Positions 45,063-54,639 of a stretch of DNA of 64,000 nt are shown piece by piece. A program made the translations under genes and the position numbers. Source of the stretch: Sphaerulina vaccinii (Eukaryota; Ascomycota; Dothideomycetes; Mycosphaerellales; Mycosphaerellaceae); contig JAKUDP010000017.1 of the NCBI GenBank assembly GCA_022570795.1, positions 124,001 through 188,000 on the forward strand. Reading direction: 5' to 3'. Below the pieces are notes generated by a model, which searched no databases, was not told where the DNA came from, and saw nothing but the letters and a program-made list of their open reading frames with translations. Position 1 is the stretch's first letter. Every line of letters starts with the position of its first letter.

Positions 45063-48000
45063 TCAGTCCGAGTCAATGACAATAGGCGCTGATATCTTCG
45101 CCTTCTTGCGTGAACTAGTGTTCGTGTTGTTGTTGAAGTGCTCGGCCTCATAGACCGGTGTCATAACCTCAGACATCGTGTCTGGAGTGTCCTCTGGAAC
45201 CGAGCTCAGCTCCGAAGATACGGCGCCAGGAGTGTAGAGCCACGCATCGTACTTGTCTTCAATCTTCTTGCGCGCAAGGTCGATAAACTCGGCATCATTC
45301 GGATCTTGCATTCGCTCGACGCAGTGCGGGCATTCAATGAAGTATGCTTGTGAATTCTTGCCGAAATTGAGCATTTCGAACTCTGGTAGAGTGTCGCCGA
45401 CAAGCTTGACGGTGTCCCAGTCCAGGCAATCCTCGCAGAAGCCGTTCTCGCAGAAACGGCAGCGGTAGATCATTCCACCCACATCGCCGGTCTTGCCGCC
45501 ACAATCGCGGCACTGGTGCTGTGGGCAGTGAAACTGCAAAGGAGACTTCATCTTGGCCTTCCAGTCCTTATCCAGACAGCCGTAATGATAGGCCCGAGGG
45601 CAGCCAGAGCAAGTGTAGACCTCACCGCCATCCCAACAGCACTGACAGAAGTCTTGGTGGTTGATGGGTGCTTTCTTTTCTTTTTTGTACTCCGCCAGGC
45701 GAGGATCCTTGCCCGCGAGTGTCGGCACAGCCTCCCAATCGGCACAATTGAGAGACACTTTGTTGATCATGAAGCCATCCATCTCGACTGTTGTATTCTT
45801 GCCTGCTCGACGGTCGGCGCGATTGAGGTCCGTAGGCTGCTGCATCTGCTTTTCGATTTCCTTTTGATGTTTCTTTCCTTCGAAAACAGCACACTCGACT
45901 TTCTCCATAGTGTTGAGCCACTTTTGCTCGTCCACCTCTGCTGCACTGACATCGCCCTCGACCAAAGGGTCGAGAGGCTTGTCTTTGCATTTCTCGAGGG
46001 TGGTCTCCCAGTCCCATGACAGCAACTCGTCCACAGAGACTTCAGGTCGTGCTAAAGTCTGCGCGCCGCGGCGAAGCAAGGACTGCAGAGAAGCGGTGTC
46101 GAGATGAGGAGCGTCGTCCTCCGCAACGACCCTGCCACTCGGTTGCCGCTTGCGCTTCTTATCTTGCGAATTCTCCGTGTGTATGTTCCGCATGGATTCT
46201 GTGATCTTAGCGGACAGGTAGAGCTTCTTTCGTATGCGTCCCATCATCTGCTCTTCGACAGTGCCCGAGGTACACAGCTTGTAGATGGTGACTTTTTGGG
46301 TTTGCCCGATGCGATGAGCTCGTGCTTCAGCTTGCAGTGTTACTTGGGGATTCCAATCTTCATCTAAGAACACCACATCTGTGGCGGAGGTCAGATTGAT
46401 GCCCAGCCCTCCTGCTCGAGTCGACAGCAGCATGACCTTGTAATCACTGTCCATCTTATTAAATAGGCGTATACTTAAATTGCGTTGCGCACGACCAGTG
46501 CCTCCATCCAATCGAGCAAATCGAAATGGGCCGGTGCCCGTGTTGGCTCCCTTTGTGTGGAAGAGCTCTTCGCAAAGATTGAGCATCCTGGTGAAGCCCG
46601 AAAAGATAAGAACCTTCTTTCCCTTCTTAATGGCCAGCTCCTCAATCAATTTGTCCAATACCATGAACTTGCTAGAGGCGTTCTTGACGTGGTCGCCGAT
46701 GATATACTCAAGCGGTGCAGCACCGGGAAGCAGATACGGGTGATTGCAGGCCTTGCGCAGCTGCATCAACAGATTCATCAATTTCTTCCAGGTCCCACTC
46801 TGTTTGTCGGCATCTTGACCCTCAATTGCTTGTTGCATGATAGCCTTAGACTCAGCCCAGACTCTTGTTGTATCGACATCCTCAGCTTTGGCCAAAGCAG
46901 CACCAGCCTCTTCTAGCAACGCAAGCTGTGCATCATTTGCGTCGTGCTTCAGAGCCTGCTCTTCTTTGTCCTGTGCTCCGGCGAACAAGTCTGACAAAGT
47001 GGCACTATCAGCACGTGTCAGGAGTCTCGTATACCAGAATCTCTGCATTGGAGTGAGCGGCAGGTACAACAGGACTTCTTCCTTCGGAGGCAGGCCAAGA
47101 TTGACTCCTGGGCTGGACTTCATTCGGCGAAGCATGATCAACTCCAGCAAGCGGCGAGCATCGTCCATGAATGATGTAGACACAGTCCCTTTGGTCAGAT
47201 CGAACGCCCTTCGGAATGCATCGCCAGTGTCAAGGGTAAAGACTTCTGGGAACAGCCAGTGAAGTAGTGCCCAAGCTTCCTTGAGGTTGTTCTGCAGTGG
47301 TGTACCTGTGAGAAGGAGGCGGTATTCGGCACGGAGACTCTGCAGAGACGAGGCAATGTCGCTCTTGTCGTTCTTGATCTTGTGACCCTCGTCAAGAACA
47401 CAATATCGCCACACAAAAGCTCGCTTGAACCAGTTGGCCTCGGCACAGAATGTTTCGTATGTCGTCACGAATATGTCGATGCGATCTGTGGAGTCGTTGT
47501 CGTTCCTTGCTTTGCGGGTCGTCGACTCCTTCATGATGCGCTCGCGTTCGGTCCTGGGGCCATGGAATCGCACGACATTGAGTCCGGGGACCCACTTCTT
47601 AGCCTCAGCCATCCAGGAAGAAAGTACTGAAAGTGGGCACACGACCAAATTCGGTCGATACTCGCCGGTAGTAGGCTTGTTCTCAATGAGATATTGAAAC
47701 AGTGACAGCGTTTGCAAAGTCTTTCCAAGTCCCATCTCGTCTCCCAGTATGCCCGACATGCCGTTCTCGTGCATGTGGACGAGGAATGAGAGACCCTGTA
47801 ATTGGTAGGGCTTCATTGTAGCTTTGATGCCTCGTGGTTGCACGCTCAGCTCCTCATACTCGACGTATGATGTATCATCCTCGCCTTGTTTACGGGCAAG
47901 CTTCGCAATGTAGTTGTTCTCCGGCAGCAGAGGTTCGAAGAAGTCTTGATGAGCCAACAAGAAAGCATCACGCTTCGGCTTTGTGTGAAGGGCGATGTCC

Positions 48001-48606
48001 TGACGAACAAGGTTGCGAGCAGTCTCGCCACGCACTTTGGTAGCACCAGGATATGTGTCTGATTTGAGCTTGGGAACCTTCTTGGAAGTCTTCTTGTACT
48101 TCTGTGGTGGGGCGTGCACTCGTCTGTCATAGCTCACATTGCCTCTCCGCGACCTCTGTGGCATTTCTGGAGGCGCATACAATGTAGCTCGTGGCACAGC
48201 TGGACCAGTGTTAGCTCAGATTGGATGAGTGGTGATGCTGATACTGACCATGTATCACGTCTTCAGAGATCAATTCATCCTCGCTGACTAGATCTATCAT
48301 CGCGCCGTCCTCTTCGCCTTGATCACTGTCAAAGCTAGACACTGTGCGTGGTGAGTCCTGAGTCGATGCCGGCGACTCTGCATAAGAGATGTTTGCCGCA
48401 CCTCTCAGACGGTGACCTTTGACGGGAGTCCGATTCATTGCGCTGACTGAGCTGTGTGATTTTTGAGCGCCGAACGCTGATAGCAGATCTAACGATCTGT
48501 TTGGAGATGACTTTGCGACAATGGGGACCAGCTTCCGCCGCTTTGGCAATGGCGTTATGGCAATATCGTCCTCGCTGTCGAGGAGGTCGATGACTTCGGT
48601 TGGCAT
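45063..48606 (-). CDS. SNF2-family chromatin remodeling ATPase with PHD-type zinc fingers
   Basis: Exons 48249-48606 and 45063-48199 (GTCAGT donor, GTCCAG acceptor), 1164 aa. The N-terminus has short acidic tracts (MPTEVIDLLDSEDD). The helicase core starts near residue 240: QLQGLSFLVHMHE, Walker A GDEMGLGKTLQTLSLFQYL, DEGH box YCVLDEGHKIKND, and LLLTGTPLQNNLKEAWALLH. Lobe 2 has LLSTRAGGLGINLTSATDVV and the arginine-finger motif QAEARAHRIGQTQKV. The C-terminal part has a PHD-like Cys/His array (FCQCCWDGGEVYTCSGCPRA, then HQCRDCGGKTG and CRFCENGFCEDCLDW). It is an ATP-dependent nucleosome remodeler by family. The exact subfamily is not settled; it is ISWI/CHD-related by eye. It is next to the silencing gene Clr2, with about 540 bp between the divergent starts. 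Confidence 0.93.
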
Positions 48607-49144
48607 GTTGAGAATTGAGGAATGTGAAGAAGGGCAAGTGCCCGGTCCCGGCTGCTTTGCTGTGACGTCTCCAGTGCGTGAAGTTGATTGCGTGAACGCC
48701 TGCGAAGTTCACGCTGTGCTTATCCGGTGGCGTGAAGACAGGGATGATTACTGGGCAAGTTTGTTTTCATTTGGTCCAGACAACAACGTGGAGACAAGAT
48801 CAAGAGGACGTTCCTGTCGTCGGCAAGAGAAGCTGTGATCAGGCGGATGCTGTCAAATGTTCACAATGTGAGGTTTGAATCAGGGAGTGAAGATGAGCAA
48901 GATCGCGTCGCTGCCAAAATTTAGTCGCGTGTTTGACGCGCCTGCCGTTGATCGTCGCAGGGATCACGAACCTTATTTTATGCGAGCAACAACTTCAGCC
49001 TCAAGCTCCAGCTCCAGTCAGTTCACTCCCAGTTGATGGTTCTACGCTGCTGCCATGAGAGTATAGCACTTCGAGCATGATCTCAGCGCATGCTGCACGA
49101 TCTTCTCACTCTTCTCGCTCACCAGGCTCCGCCACCTCACCGCA
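48607..49144. other. Divergent promoter, SNF2 gene and Clr2
   Basis: About 540 bp between two chromatin genes in head-to-head orientation, so shared control is possible. A plus-strand frame into Clr2 (from 49077) is not coding. Confidence 0.5.
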
Positions 49145-51181
49145 ATGGCACGATTCTACCCAGTCTATGCGCGCCGCAGCGATGGCAAGCTCGAAGTCGT
49201 GGGCAAAGGCAGGCGGAAAGAGAGGAACCAGCCGACGGACGATCAACTCGACCAGAAACCTGACAAGAGTGGCATCGCCGACTTCTACCGTGAAGTACAG
49301 CCAGATGAGCAGAAACACATTGATTGGCGGAGGAAGCTAGGTGGGATGCTGGCACGAGAGCTGCAAGCCACGGACAAGTCTGGAGGTGGTGAGTATGTGG
49401 TTGCTCATATGTATGGGCTGTCCATCTCCCGTGCTTATCGATCGACAGAGAACGGCTACATGTTGGTCGCGTTGCCGGAAAACTACCGCCTGTTTGAACA
49501 TGTCAAGAAGACCGAGCAAAATGGTAAGACCGAGCTCAAGAACAAGACACACACCGGCGGGCAGAACGATCGACAAGATGCATATCTGTATGGCCATCCA
49601 GCAGGGCGGAAGAAGCGCTTTCGTAGCCCGAACGACTTCTTCCCACATCTGCTATGGCTCAGTACTGATGAGAGCGGCGACCCGGACAACTGCTCCTGCA
49701 AGATCTGCACACCCGAAGAGTTGGATGCTATCATGCCAGGCTCTGGAAAGGCTAAGGCGGAGAGGCCGGTTAAGAGCGAGGCAGAGTCGTCGGCGAGGCC
49801 ACTAAGCGGGCAAGGCGTGAAGTACTCTCCGCAAGTACAAACACCGCGGCCAGTATCACAACAGCAACAGCAACAGCGACCCACACCCATGCCCACACCA
49901 TTACCACCGGCAAAGTCACAGAACCAAAGTCTGGATCGCACATTTGGTACTTTCCTGTATCGAGCCGGAGAGCTTGTCTGGTTTTCGCGTGGCCAGGCTT
50001 GGGGTATTGGTGTGGTGATCAAACGATGGAATAATGGGAGTACCTTCTGCTACTCTATCCAGCCACTCTCATACCCTCAACACCATACACAGGTTACCGA
50101 AAAGCGAGGTCATAACGAGATCCGTCCATGGTTGGCTTGGAGTGTGCCTAGGTTTTTGAACGTCAACCTGAACGACCAGCCGATGCCACCTCGATACGAG
50201 TCTGCGGACTGGAGTGGCATCATGCAGAAGAAGTACGGCAACGGAGACCTGGAAGTCGATGGTTCTATCATGGCTGCCAAAATGGTCGATGCATCGTACA
50301 CGTTACTGGGCCAGAATCCTAGCACGCGACCTGAACCCAATGTCGTTGAGACACGTTATGATGGCATGTTTCTCGGCGCAGAGAAGATCTGGTGCGGCGA
50401 ACCTGTACGCCTCACTATTGGTTCTGGCACGGATGTTGCAGTCGTCACTTCAATTGTTAAGCGAGAGCGCGTCTCGCCTGCAACTTCGCAGGTCATTCAG
50501 CAAGCAGTATACCTCGTGGGTGACACATACTCCATGGTGTCCGTACAGCATAACAATCCATCGCTACCGTCGCCAAATGACAGCAATCCTCACTTACCTG
50601 AGCGCATGAGAAAGGATATGCATGTTAGGAACGAGCAATCCCTGAAAATGCGACGCGTCCTCGGCTACTGGAAGCCAATCACTATCCAACAGCGCATCGA
50701 TCTTGATAACATCAAAGGACGTTGGTACGAAGCCAGCATCTTGATGCCCATCCTCCACAAGGGGACTTGGGACACAGCTTATGCTAAGGGTGAGTGTCAA
50801 GAGGCCTCACTCTGGATGAACAGTCGTGGCGACTGCTTGAATAGTAATCGAGACGAGAAGCTGCCGCGCATCCCACGCGAGAACAACTTCAAAGCTACGC
50901 GACGTGAAGCCTTTGGACCTTCGATTCCTGCCAATACGACGATCGACGATGGCATGCAAGCTCCCAGTGCACCTCATAATATCAATCCTGGCCTCTCATC
51001 AGCGCCTCCGGACCACACTATCGACATCGACATCAATCCGAGATTCGACACTGCTGACAATGCTGGTGGAACCACCGGACTGGAGGACTTCATGGACCTC
51101 GATCGACTAGGCAATGATGGTTTCGGGCAGGACTTTGGAAGCCATCATCATGACTCTACCAATCAACATGGGTTCTTCTAG
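49145..51181 (+). CDS. clr2: Cryptic loci regulator 2 (Clr2)-like silencing protein
   Basis: Single exon, 678 aa; the ATG context is GCAATGGC. The N-terminal Clr2 domain is clear: MARFYPVYARRSDGKLEVVG, then IDWRRKLGGMLARELQ, LPENYRLFEHVKK, YGHPAGRKKRFRSPNDFFPH and the Cys motif NCSCKICTPEE. A Gln-rich linker (QQQQQQR) leads to a second domain with the BAH-like pattern GELVWFSRGQAWGIGVVIKR and IWCGEPVRLTIGSGTDVAVV. In fission yeast Clr2 is part of the SHREC complex, which pairs histone deacetylation with a SNF2-type remodeler (Mit1) in heterochromatin. Finding it next to a SNF2/PHD gene is suggestive, but that is only an inference from position. Confidence 0.86.
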   Translation: MARFYPVYARRSDGKLEVVGKGRRKERNQPTDDQLDQKPDKSGIADFYREVQPDEQKHIDWRRKLGGMLARELQATDKSGGGEYVVAHMYGLSISRAYRSTENGYMLVALPENYRLFEHVKKTEQNGKTELKNKTHTGGQNDRQDAYLYGHPAGRKKRFRSPNDFFPHLLWLSTDESGDPDNCSCKICTPEELDAIMPGSGKAKAERPVKSEAESSARPLSGQGVKYSPQVQTPRPVSQQQQQQRPTPMPTPLPPAKSQNQSLDRTFGTFLYRAGELVWFSRGQAWGIGVVIKRWNNGSTFCYSIQPLSYPQHHTQVTEKRGHNEIRPWLAWSVPRFLNVNLNDQPMPPRYESADWSGIMQKKYGNGDLEVDGSIMAAKMVDASYTLLGQNPSTRPEPNVVETRYDGMFLGAEKIWCGEPVRLTIGSGTDVAVVTSIVKRERVSPATSQVIQQAVYLVGDTYSMVSVQHNNPSLPSPNDSNPHLPERMRKDMHVRNEQSLKMRRVLGYWKPITIQQRIDLDNIKGRWYEASILMPILHKGTWDTAYAKGECQEASLWMNSRGDCLNSNRDEKLPRIPRENNFKATRREAFGPSIPANTTIDDGMQAPSAPHNINPGLSSAPPDHTIDIDINPRFDTADNAGGTTGLEDFMDLDRLGNDGFGQDFGSHHHDSTNQHGFF

Positions 51182-51919
51182 GCGTGGGAGCTTGATCAGA
51201 GTGGTAGGGGACATCTCGTGTGCTCTTATGATGGCAGGAGACTGGGCGTGAAGCGTGGAAAGCGTGACAGACGTGTTACGCCGGTTTGATGGGTTGAGAA
51301 GAGCTATGGATTGAAAGAAGGGGCTTGATCTCTGTATGGGAGTACATAATTCGAAGAGCACTCTCTGCGACAGGAGCAGCTTGAGCTCCACATGAGAATG
51401 GAGAGGCGCGGCACATGGAGCAGGAGCATAAGAGTAGCAGTCAAGCATTGACGCATTGTCAGCATGAATAGACTTGATGTTGGGTGGACTGCAAACAGAT
51501 ATGTTGGGCATTATATAAAAGTGCTACGACAAGAAGCAGCGTCTAGGAACATCAACGTACCTCCTTGTTCTAGTCCATTCATCTCCCCTTCATCTCATTC
51601 CCGCACAACACTGTATCATCCATGCTAACGAGCAGGCCACTGCGAGATGCAGGTACGTATACGACTCGGATATCGTACCCTTTAACAGTCGTCAGTCGTC
51701 CTTAGAAAAATATCACGCTACAATTCACTTACATTTACGGAACTTCCCGACAGAACCTAGTAACATAGCATGTTCACCTATATGCCACTGTAGGGTTATA
51801 CGTAACACCTAGTACTTACATCTGCAGAAAACACTAACTACCTAATTACTCCCAGGTATAGGATATAGCCGAATTTACAGTTTTTTCAAAAATCTAATAT
51901 TTTCTAACCGTTTCTACTC
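51182..51919. other. Intergenic, with TATATAAAA and AT-rich tract before the left RNA array
   Basis: No coding frame. TTATATAAAA at 51511-51520 looks like a strong TATA element on the plus strand. About 130 bp further, GAGATGCAGGTACGTA (51643-51658) looks like a 5' splice site. From about 51690 to 51950 the DNA is clearly AT-richer than elsewhere. A spliced non-coding transcript entering the array is possible. Confidence 0.45.
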
Positions 51920-51952
51920 AATATCTTTCACATTTTCTTGCTTACTCATCAG

Positions 51953-52103
51953 TCGTCTAGAGCCATACTGGCATAGTCGTATAAGTCGTTGGCATAGCTA
52001 ATGCCCGATCAGTGAGCGCAAAACAACCACGGAGACCATACTATTCTATGGTCGCAGCGGGAGTGATGTTGTACCTATCCGTTAGGATATGGGCGATTGT
52101 TTT
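51953..52103 (+). ncRNA. tRNA-like RNA unit L1
   Basis: The most degenerate member: TCGTCTAG start, box A barely recognisable. It keeps TAAGTCG, the hairpin TTGGC-ATA-GCTAA (51989-52001) and the 3' block GGGCGATTGTTTT (52091-52103). AATATC lies at 51920, 33 bp upstream. A second CGTTTTGC...CTTTTG echo lies beyond it at about 52160-52180. Confidence 0.6.
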
Positions 52104-52287
52104 GCCTACTTGGGAACCTTTGTGGGAAATAAACTAGTGTTCTTTGTTGTTGTTTTTGTTCGTTTTGCTCTTCTTTTGTCACTCCGCAATCTGACTGTTC
52201 ATAGAAGCAGTCCAAGGCTTTTGCTTTACTACTCCTGATGTCACTCATGGAGGTACCTATACTGGCTGATATGATGTCCTGCAACAG

Positions 52288-52427
52288 TCATCCTTGGTGT
52301 AGTGGAACACTCGTAAGTCGCAGTCGGAGATTGTGCTTGATCATGCTATGTCGTGCCCAAACTGGCTTGAGGAGTATCTTCTCGAAGTTGAAGCCCATTG
52401 CAGCCTCTCCCTCGGCGCGATTGTTTT
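52288..52427 (+). ncRNA. tRNA-like RNA unit L2
   Basis: Starts TCATCCTTGGTGTAGTGG. The hairpin is of the second subtype, CAGTC-GGA-GATTG (52321-52333), followed by TGCTTGA. The 3' block is GGCGCGATTGTTTTG, ending in the T-run at 52424-52427. The upstream TATA-like element is weak (CTATAC). Confidence 0.72.
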
Positions 52428-52551
52428 GTTCCCCTTTTGCTACTTCTCCGTTCACGAAGCAAAAGGAGAACAAGTCTTCCTCTTTTCTGACTTCACCCGT
52501 TAGAACTGGATCAGCCATCATGTACGAACGTGTATGCCGTGTCATCAACTG

Positions 52552-52699
52552 TCGTCCTTGGTCTAGCGGTAAGACAGTAAGTCGCAGTCTATGATCGTGC
52601 CTGATAAGTCTTAGTATGACGGAAACTACAAGAGGTCCATTCTTGACCTCATTACCACCATTGTGCTCTTAAGAGCCGCAAGTAAGCAGCGATTGTTTT
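52552..52699 (+). ncRNA. tRNA-like RNA unit L3
   Basis: Starts TCGTCCTTGGTCTAGCGG. Hairpin CAGTC-TAT-GATCG (52585-52597, one mismatch). The 3' block GCGATTGTTTTGC has its T-run at 52696-52699. CATGTA lies 33 bp upstream. A GGTCCATTCTTGACC hairpin is seen in the variable core. Confidence 0.78.
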
Positions 52700-52801
52700 G
52701 CTTCCCTTTTGGCACTTCTCCCTATTCGATGAGCACTTTTCGCAGAGGTAGCAGGGATGTTTGAGTTTCATATAGCTTATGAATTGCTGTTTCATCAACG
52801 A

Positions 52802-52949
52802 TCCTCCCTGATCTAGTGGACGGACCAGTAAGCCGCAGTCTGTAGACTGTGCTTGGCTAATGCTTAGTGTCCGATCACTCAACCAGGTTTTGATGCCTGG
52901 TCCCACAGGTAAGGTAACAGGGCTGCTCCAGATGACAGGCGATTGTTTT
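52802..52949 (+). ncRNA. tRNA-like RNA unit L4
   Basis: Starts TCCTCCCTGATCTAGTGG. Hairpin CAGTC-TGTA-GACTG (52836-52849) is perfectly paired. The variable core has the stem CCAGG-TTTTGATG-CCTGG. The 3' block AGGCGATTGTTTTGC has its T-run at 52946-52949. CATATAGCTT begins 33 bp upstream. Confidence 0.8.
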
Positions 52950-53060
52950 GCCCCTTCTTTTGCCACTTAGCGGTGCGACAGCTGTCACGACTCTTTTGAT
53001 CACTGTAGCAGGCTTTCAACCAAGCATCATGTAGCTTCCAGAATGAACCACTCTCAATAG

Positions 53061-53206
53061 TCGTCCATGGTCTAGTGGAATACCAGTAAGTCGCAGCCCA
53101 AGATTGTGCTTGAACATGCAGGTCCAAGTCGAGCAGTCTCCAGGCTGATATAATCTGGCAGTGCCAGCACTGGGGTTCCTGCACTGAACGAAGAGGCGAT
53201 TGTTTT
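53061..53206 (+). ncRNA. tRNA-like RNA unit L5
   Basis: Starts TCGTCCATGGTCTAGTGG. Hairpin CAGCC-CAA-GATTG (53094-53106) is imperfect. The 3' block AGGCGATTGTTTTGG has its T-run at 53203-53206. CATGTAGCTT begins 33 bp upstream. Confidence 0.8.
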
Positions 53207-53312
53207 GGCAGTCTATTGGCCATATGGTAGTAAGCTACCACTACTCTTTTGGCTTTTGACATCTCCGAAGACATGCCATCATATATCACCTGGAACTCCG
53301 CACTCCAATAGT

Positions 53313-53455
53313 TCGTCCATGGTCTAGTGGTGTAGCTGATAAGTCGTTGGTGTATGCTTATGCTCGAGTAATGACGTTCAGACGCGGGAACACGTTCAGA
53401 TGCCTGCGAAGAGTTCATCGCTGAAGAGAGCATCCTTGACGAGGGCGATTGTTTT
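53313..53455 (+). ncRNA. tRNA-like RNA unit L6
   Basis: Starts TCGTCCATGGTCTAGTGG. Hairpin TTGGT-GTAT-GCTTA (53347-53360) has one mismatch. The 3' block GGGCGATTGTTTTGC has its T-run at 53452-53455. CATATATC begins 33 bp upstream. Confidence 0.82.
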
Positions 53456-53542
53456 GCTGGCCTGAGTGTCAACGATCTTTTGCTTAGCACGCTGCCGTCA
53501 AGTGACAGTCATATATCGTGCGAGATGTAATCATCTCATCAG

Positions 53543-53687
53543 TCGTCCGTGGTCTAGCGGCGTGGTCGGTAAGACGTCAGCGTATGCTGGTGCTTGACTC
53601 AGGTCATACAAGATGCAAGTGAAGCGAATGCTTTTACGCTCTCTCAATATTCTCCAGGCCTTCCACCCTATACAGGGCGATTGTTTT
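53543..53687 (+). ncRNA. tRNA-like RNA unit L7
   Basis: Starts TCGTCCGTGGTCTAGCGG. Hairpin TCAGC-GTAT-GCTGG (53577-53590). The 3' block GGGCGATTGTTTTGC has its T-run at 53684-53687, followed by CTTCTTTTGCTACTCC. CATATATC begins 33 bp upstream. Confidence 0.84.
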
Positions 53688-53807
53688 GCTCTTCTTTTGC
53701 TACTCCTCTGGTCTCCTGAGCACCGCAAGGCGTTAATAGCCCTTTTTGTTTAAAAGCCTTCTTGAAGTAGGTGTTATATACCTTCCGAAATCAACCATCC
53801 TCAACAG

Positions 53808-53950
53808 TCGTCCGTGGTCTAGTGGCGAGCGCGATAAGTCGTTAGTGTATGTTGATGCCCGGCATAACATGGTTAGGTTCGGGTGATTCGGATGCTATCA
53901 GGCATTAATTCTGGCAGAACATCCTTTCGCCCTGCGAGGGCGATTCTTTT
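53808..53950 (+). ncRNA. tRNA-like RNA unit L8
   Basis: Starts TCGTCCGTGGTCTAGTGG. Hairpin TTAGT-GTAT-GTTGA (53842-53855). The 3' block GGGCGATTCTTTTGC has its T-run at 53947-53950. TATATACCTT begins 33 bp upstream. The core contains GGTTCGGGTGATTC, the only sequence in the left array that recalls a tRNA B box. Confidence 0.84.
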
Positions 53951-54070
53951 GCTCTTCTTTTGCGACTTTTCCGTATGCACAAGTAGCGGTAGGAGTTCAT
54001 TAGCTTTTGTGCCCCTCAGCCACCCACGAACGGGTATCATATACTTTTCGGAAACCTGCATTCTCAATAG

Positions 54071-54223
54071 TCGTCGATGGTCTAGCGGCAAGCTCGATAA
54101 GTCGTCGGTGTATACTGATGCTCAGACCAGAGGAGCCAGCCGGTGTGCACTACCATGTCTACGCAGGCATGTAATGCTGCGGTATATGTATACCCTTAGC
54201 CTCTAGTAGAGGGCGATCGTTTT
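54071..54223 (+). ncRNA. tRNA-like RNA unit L9
   Basis: Starts TCGTCGATGGTCTAGCGG. Hairpin TCGGT-GTAT-ACTGA (54105-54118). The 3' block GGGCGATCGTTTTGC has its T-run at 54220-54223. CATATACTTT begins 33 bp upstream. Confidence 0.84.
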
Positions 54224-54342
54224 GCTCCAGCGTCTTTTGTCTTGTTGGAGCAAAGACTAGACTTCTGAGGTTGCAGATCATTTTCGTGTCTTACGAGGCT
54301 GGTAGCCATCATATGGCTTCTACACGGAGCAGATCTCAACAA

Positions 54343-54475
54343 TCGTCCGTGGTCTAGTGGTAAGTCGTCAGCGTATGCTGATGCTCGGGGGCATAAGCTG
54401 TGTAGATCTGAGGACAGGCCTCATAGACCTGCCATCTCATTCGCTTGATCTGCTACTGGAGATCGCGCTTATTTT
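54343..54475 (+). ncRNA. tRNA-like RNA unit L10
   Basis: Starts TCGTCCGTGGTCTAGTGG. The shortest D-like loop: box A is followed at once by TAAGTCG. Hairpin TCAGC-GTAT-GCTGA (54368-54381) is perfect. The 3' end is altered (GATCGCGCTTATTTTGC), with the T-run at 54472-54475. CATATGGCTT begins 33 bp upstream. It ends 165 bp from the POP5 stop codon. Confidence 0.78.
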
Positions 54476-54639
54476 GCGCGCATTTTTGTTTGTTGCGTAT
54501 TCTTGCATCTGTTTGTTCGTACGATGTCGATAGGTTCCTTCATCCAGTTGACAGGTACATGATGTGAGCCAGCGAGCAGGTTCATAGTGGCCAGATCTTT
54601 TGCAGCACAGTAGCTCAATTCTCAAATTACCGCACCTCA

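Larger units (their letters stand above)
51920..54475 (+). repeat. Left array: ten tRNA-like RNA gene units in tandem
   Basis: Ten copies head to tail on the plus strand, starting at 51953, 52288, 52552, 52802, 53061, 53313, 53543, 53808, 54071 and 54343 (spacing 230-335 bp). Each copy includes its own upstream CATATA-like element, so the duplicated unit is a whole gene. The 5' and 3' ends are conserved; the middle of each unit and the spacers are not alignable by eye. The arrays contain chance open frames (for example 52879-53490), which I leave out. Confidence 0.88.

Noticed and set aside
51690..51950. AT-rich tract as RIP-mutated transposon remains
   Set aside because: Too short, and no transposase, reverse transcriptase or terminal repeats are recognisable.
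52879..53490. Open frame of 203 codons on the minus strand across units L4-L6 (and similar frames at 58536-58844 and 58841-59227)
   Set aside because: These frames run through the conserved RNA elements, have no domain, and are not shared between units, so they are chance frames.
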